64,000 nucleotides of DNA. It comes from Paenibacillus glycanilyticus NBRC 16618 (GTDB taxonomy: Bacteria; Bacillota; Bacilli; Paenibacillales; Paenibacillaceae). The DNA lies in the NCBI RefSeq assembly GCF_004000805.1, contig NZ_BILY01000026.1, forward strand, positions 24,740 through 88,739, given 5' to 3'. The position numbers and the translations under genes are program-made. Below are positions 60,990 through 64,000 of the stretch, one piece after another. A model generated the notes under the pieces. The model had not been told where the DNA came from, made no database searches, and worked only from the letters and a program-made list of their open reading frames with translations. The number at the start of each line of letters is the position of its first letter. The first letter of the stretch is position 1.

Positions 60990-61042
60990 AGAAAACGAAG
61001 TTTTTTAAAATACATGACGGCGTAACCGGGAGTCAACGGATT

Positions 61043-62695
61043 ATGGATATGGACTACATGCTGGATGACAGCGCTTGGAGGCAGCTGCTGGATGGCGTTG
61101 CCGCGCGCTTCGACGAATTAACGATTATACGGGGATTTCAATATTATAAACAAGGACGGGTCGAGGAGCTGGCGCTCCGCGATGACGGCGTGCACGTGGA
61201 TGCGCGCGTCAAGGATAACCGGATGTATGACGTTGCCGTGGATCTGGACGACCTTGCGGCAAGCGAATGCGCTTGCTCCGCGAACGGTGCTTGCACCCAT
61301 ATGGCCGCAACGCTGATGCGCTACGCGGAGTTGTGCGGCCGGCCGATCCAGGCGCTCGCCAACGCGCGCAGCGCCTTGAAAAACTTAGCGGCTAGCGGCA
61401 AGCAGGACGGCGGAAGCGGCGGACCTCGAGCAGGTTCCGAAAAGACTTCACCTCAGCCTGTCAGGCCGACCTTGACGGAAAAGGAGCTGACCGAGCTCCC
61501 CGTTAATAAGTGGCACGAACGGTTCCAGGAACGCCGCGGAGCGGTGCACTTGCACGTACGTACAGCACAAGAAGCCAGCGAGCTGCTCGCTGACCTGCAG
61601 GCCATGCGGCCGATGCTGCCCTTGGCGCTGGAGCAGTTGTTCACGCTTCATGCTCTGCTGTTCGTGCTGGAACGGATGGTCAAGCCGGCTCAGACGGACT
61701 CGCGTCCATCGGGCCTATTTATCGGCTACCATACGAAGCTCGCGCTGGAGGGACTGTGCAGCCAGGCGCGAGCCCTGCTCGGGGACAAGCTCGCGCTTGC
61801 TGACGACAGCTCCGCATACTGGGACCGGTTGATGGAGACGGCGGATTTTCTCCGGGAGCGAATGCTGACCGAGGATAAGACGCTCGGCTGCTTCGCGCCG
61901 CTTTACGCTTCACTATGGCTGCACTGGCTGGGCCCGGGCTCTGCCGGAAGCGCGGCGCTCTATGAGAAGGAGCTATTGCAGCTTCGATCAGCGGAAGCGG
62001 AGCTGGGTTCGACCTTGTCTCGGCTGCCTTGGACAATTGCGCAGTGTCTGCTTCTGCTTTACCTGGCGCGCGACGCGGAGGCACTTGCAATGCTCGCCAG
62101 GGAAGGAATCAAGCTGATGCTGAAGCCCGAGCATCTCGCGCTGCTGCTCGGCTTCCTCGAGCGCTCGGAGCAATGGGCCCGGCTGCGCGACTGGCTTGCG
62201 GAGACCGGAACACTGCTCGTCGGCTCCCGTAGTGAGGACCTGGCGTCTTATGGCGACTATTGGGCAAATGTCGTAGCGCGGCTACCGGAAGCGGAGCCGT
62301 TGATGTGGCGAACGCTTCAGGAGATGATGCCGTTCTCGCGAACCATTTACGAGGACGCACTGGCGGCGCATGGGAGGTGGGAACGGTGGATCGACCTTCA
62401 GATGTGCATGGGCGAGGAGCCGCTGTCGTTCCGCGTGACCGCACTGAAACCGATCGAGAAGGAAGCGCCGGAGCTGCTGCTGCCCTTCTACCATCAGGCG
62501 GTAGAACGATACGTGCTGCAGAAGAACCGCGACGGCTACAAAGCGGCGGCGAAGCTGCTGAAGCGGCTAGCCAAGCTGTACTCGCGGTTGAAGAAGGACG
62601 AGAGGTGGGAACAGTTCATCTCTGCGTTCGCAAGCCGGAATAGCCGGCTTCGGGCGCTGCAGGAAGAACTACGCAAAGGAGGTCTGCTATCATGA
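61043..62695 (+). CDS. SWIM zinc-finger protein (YwqB-like)
   Basis: A 550-residue protein. The N-terminal SWIM motif is ECACSANGACTHMAA (CxC...CxH, residues about 75-89), a zinc-binding module that contacts DNA or protein. The remainder is helical and of unknown fold. The gene overlaps the next start by four bases (ATGA). In Bacillus subtilis the equivalent pair is ywqB-ywqA, where ywqA encodes a SNF2-type helicase. The two products presumably act together on DNA. Confidence 0.85.
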   Translation: MDMDYMLDDSAWRQLLDGVAARFDELTIIRGFQYYKQGRVEELALRDDGVHVDARVKDNRMYDVAVDLDDLAASECACSANGACTHMAATLMRYAELCGRPIQALANARSALKNLAASGKQDGGSGGPRAGSEKTSPQPVRPTLTEKELTELPVNKWHERFQERRGAVHLHVRTAQEASELLADLQAMRPMLPLALEQLFTLHALLFVLERMVKPAQTDSRPSGLFIGYHTKLALEGLCSQARALLGDKLALADDSSAYWDRLMETADFLRERMLTEDKTLGCFAPLYASLWLHWLGPGSAGSAALYEKELLQLRSAEAELGSTLSRLPWTIAQCLLLLYLARDAEALAMLAREGIKLMLKPEHLALLLGFLERSEQWARLRDWLAETGTLLVGSRSEDLASYGDYWANVVARLPEAEPLMWRTLQEMMPFSRTIYEDALAAHGRWERWIDLQMCMGEEPLSFRVTALKPIEKEAPELLLPFYHQAVERYVLQKNRDGYKAAAKLLKRLAKLYSRLKKDERWEQFISAFASRNSRLRALQEELRKGGLLS

Positions 62696-64000
62696 ACGCG
62701 TATGCCGATACGTTAACGATTCAAGTGAGTCTGACCGAACAGGGCGACGCGCTGATCTACGGCGCGGACTCATCCGGCTACGCGCCGGGTTTACTCGTCA
62801 AGCAGAGGCTGTTTGCGTGGCACGAGCCTTCTTTCTATGGCACGGAGCTCGAGATCGAGAAGCTGCGGGACGAGCTGGAGCTCGTCGTGCTGCCGGCGGA
62901 AATGGTCATACCGTTTTTCGCTAATTCCGAATTACTGCCGAAGCATGTGGCCTGGCGGCTCGAAGGAGATGCCGCGCTGCTTGCCTCGCTCGCGCCGGCG
63001 CTGGAGCAAGGCGTCGCGGAGCGGAAATTCATCCCGAGCTTCGAGGCTTACAAGGCCGGAAAGCTGCGGTGGACATGGGACGCATTGGAGCTCGATGCAA
63101 AGTCGCGCCGGGCGATGCGAACCCTCGAGGCCGGCGGCCAGTATGGCGGACCGGACGATGAAGGAGATAGGGACTTGCCCGACGGCCGGGATGATGAATA
63201 CCAAGGCACGGAACGCGCAGACGCCGCCTTTTTAACCGGCCTTGGCGCCGCGTTCTCCGCGTCGGTATTTCATCGCCATTACGGCACGGAGGAAGCCGCC
63301 GGCGACCTGCGCCGCGACTTCCCGCTGCTGTTCTCCCGAGACCGCGATGCGGCGGTCGCGGGCCTCGACGAGCGAGGCTGGCTTGTCGCTACAGGCTGGA
63401 AGGCAGACACGCTGCCGTTCCGGCCGCTCCTGCAGCTGCTGGAGCCGGAGGAAGCTGAAGCCGCCAGCTGGCGCCTCGCGCTTCTGCTGCAGGACAAGCT
63501 CGAACCGGCAAAGCTCGTGCCGGTTCGGCTGACGACTAACGGGGAAGCCGTAGGGACGTGGCCTTTCGGGTGGACGCCTCACGTGCACGAGCGCTCCGCG
63601 ACTTGGCTCTCGCATCTGCGTGCGAGCCTGCCGGCGGACCGACTGGCCGGCAGCCCCTCTGATGTAATGAGCGCACCGCTGTCAGGCGACGACGCTTGGC
63701 GATTCCTAACAGCGGATAGCCAGCGACTTCTGGCCGCAGGCTGGCAGGTGCTGCTGCCAGCCTGGTGGGAGGAGGCGAGCCGCAAGAAGCCGCGTCTGCG
63801 CGCGAAGGTGCGCCCAGGCGAAGGACAAGCCGAGCGCGCTGGCGGCAGCCGGTCCTTCTTCGGTCTCGACGCGCTAATCGAATTCGATTGGCGCGTGTCC
63901 ATTGGCGATACGGACCTCAGCGAAGCGGAGTTTCGGGAGCTGGTCGCCCGCGGCGAGCGGCTCGTGCAGTTTCGCGGCCAATGGGTTCCGCTTGATCCGG
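62692..64000 (+). CDS. SNF2-family helicase, N-terminal associated region (YwqA/HepA-like; runs off the window)
   Basis: ATG 62692 overlaps the SWIM gene stop, and the frame is open to the window end (more than 430 residues). The visible part is the SNF2-associated N-terminal region. It includes AGWQVLLPAWWEEASRKKP, FFGLDALIEFDWRVSIGDTD and LVARGERLVQFRGQWVPLDP, which precede the helicase motor in HepA/YwqA proteins. The ATPase motifs themselves lie beyond base 64000, so the helicase assignment rests on this region and on the neighbour. Confidence 0.8.
   Translation, partial: MNAYADTLTIQVSLTEQGDALIYGADSSGYAPGLLVKQRLFAWHEPSFYGTELEIEKLRDELELVVLPAEMVIPFFANSELLPKHVAWRLEGDAALLASLAPALEQGVAERKFIPSFEAYKAGKLRWTWDALELDAKSRRAMRTLEAGGQYGGPDDEGDRDLPDGRDDEYQGTERADAAFLTGLGAAFSASVFHRHYGTEEAAGDLRRDFPLLFSRDRDAAVAGLDERGWLVATGWKADTLPFRPLLQLLEPEEAEAASWRLALLLQDKLEPAKLVPVRLTTNGEAVGTWPFGWTPHVHERSATWLSHLRASLPADRLAGSPSDVMSAPLSGDDAWRFLTADSQRLLAAGWQVLLPAWWEEASRKKPRLRAKVRPGEGQAERAGGSRSFFGLDALIEFDWRVSIGDTDLSEAEFRELVARGERLVQFRGQWVPLDP

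Noticed and set aside
1..64000. Prophage, insertion sequence, tRNA or rRNA content
   Set aside because: No transposase, integrase, capsid or tail genes, no cloverleaf sequences and no rRNA motifs were recognised.

Overview
The window looks like chromosomal DNA of an endospore-forming Firmicute, most probably Paenibacillus. The evidence is an LplC-type sugar permease with its lipoprotein binding protein, a gerA-type germinant receptor operon in A-C-B order, three orphan sporulation-type sensor kinases, a YjcZ-type micro-protein, many AraC and GntR regulators, and Bacillus-like LexA boxes and -10/-35 elements. Codons are mixed. The last 3 kb and 55-58.5 kb appear more GC-rich by eye. I see no rRNA, tRNA, insertion sequence, prophage or CRISPR array.

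Layout. 1-2.6 kb: end of a carbohydrate ABC importer. 2.7-6.4 kb (minus): germinant receptor A-C-B. 6.6-9.2 kb (minus): three-gene ABC-2 exporter. 9.2-10.0 kb: an odd stretch with a promoter, two tiny ORFs, an orphan terminator pair and a decayed pyruvyl-transferase remnant. 10.3-15.7 kb: sensor kinase, cutC, and a rifampin phosphotransferase gene (rph) broken by one base. 15.8-19.3 kb: two SOS-type promoters with LexA boxes, one driving a pair of tiny genes and the other a nuclease-like/XPD-type helicase, with dps between them. 19.4-25.7 kb: GntR-ilvD, small genes, DUF421 protein, SDR and a second kinase. 26.3-28.8 kb (minus): secreted GH27 alpha-galactosidase with three repeated C-terminal modules and a cre site. 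29.1-34.6 kb: third kinase, a frameshifted metallophosphoesterase, a spermidine-synthase-like protein, and an AraC/phytanoyl-dioxygenase divergent pair. 34.6-36.6 kb: a leader-peptide-like element, a CD3324-family HTH protein, APS kinase and a Stf0 sulfotransferase, together a possible sulfation module. 36.6-41.0 kb: GntR-controlled operon for non-phosphorylative breakdown of a deoxysugar or sugar acid (SDR, enolase-superfamily dehydratase, SDR, FAH hydrolase). 41.1-45.6 kb: HxlR and its likely target operon, then response regulator-kinase-VanZ. 45.7-48.7 kb: flavin oxidoreductase and a cystine-type ABC importer. 48.9-52.2 kb: HD protein and a second AraC/phytanoyl-dioxygenase pair in which the oxygenase is fused to HEAT repeats. 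52.3-60 kb: YtkA-like lipoprotein, ArsR regulator with a probably leaderless mRNA, iron alcohol dehydrogenase, GAPDH, SGNH hydrolase-ABC exporter, amphipathic repeat protein and PPK2. 60.3-64 kb: small genes, then the SWIM protein and the start of a SNF2 helicase (YwqB/YwqA pair).

How the parts work together. Much of the window is self-contained regulator-plus-target modules whose operators can be read: LexA boxes (15.8 and 16.9 kb), GntR palindromes (36.67 and 37.39 kb), HxlR palindromes (41.54 kb), OmpR-type direct repeats (42.93 kb), ArsR palindromes (52.75 and 53.16 kb) and a cre box (28.93 kb). Two otherwise intact genes (rph and the metallophosphoesterase) each differ from an open frame by one base in a GGG run. 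These are either recent inactivations or base-calling errors, and both should be checked before being called dead.
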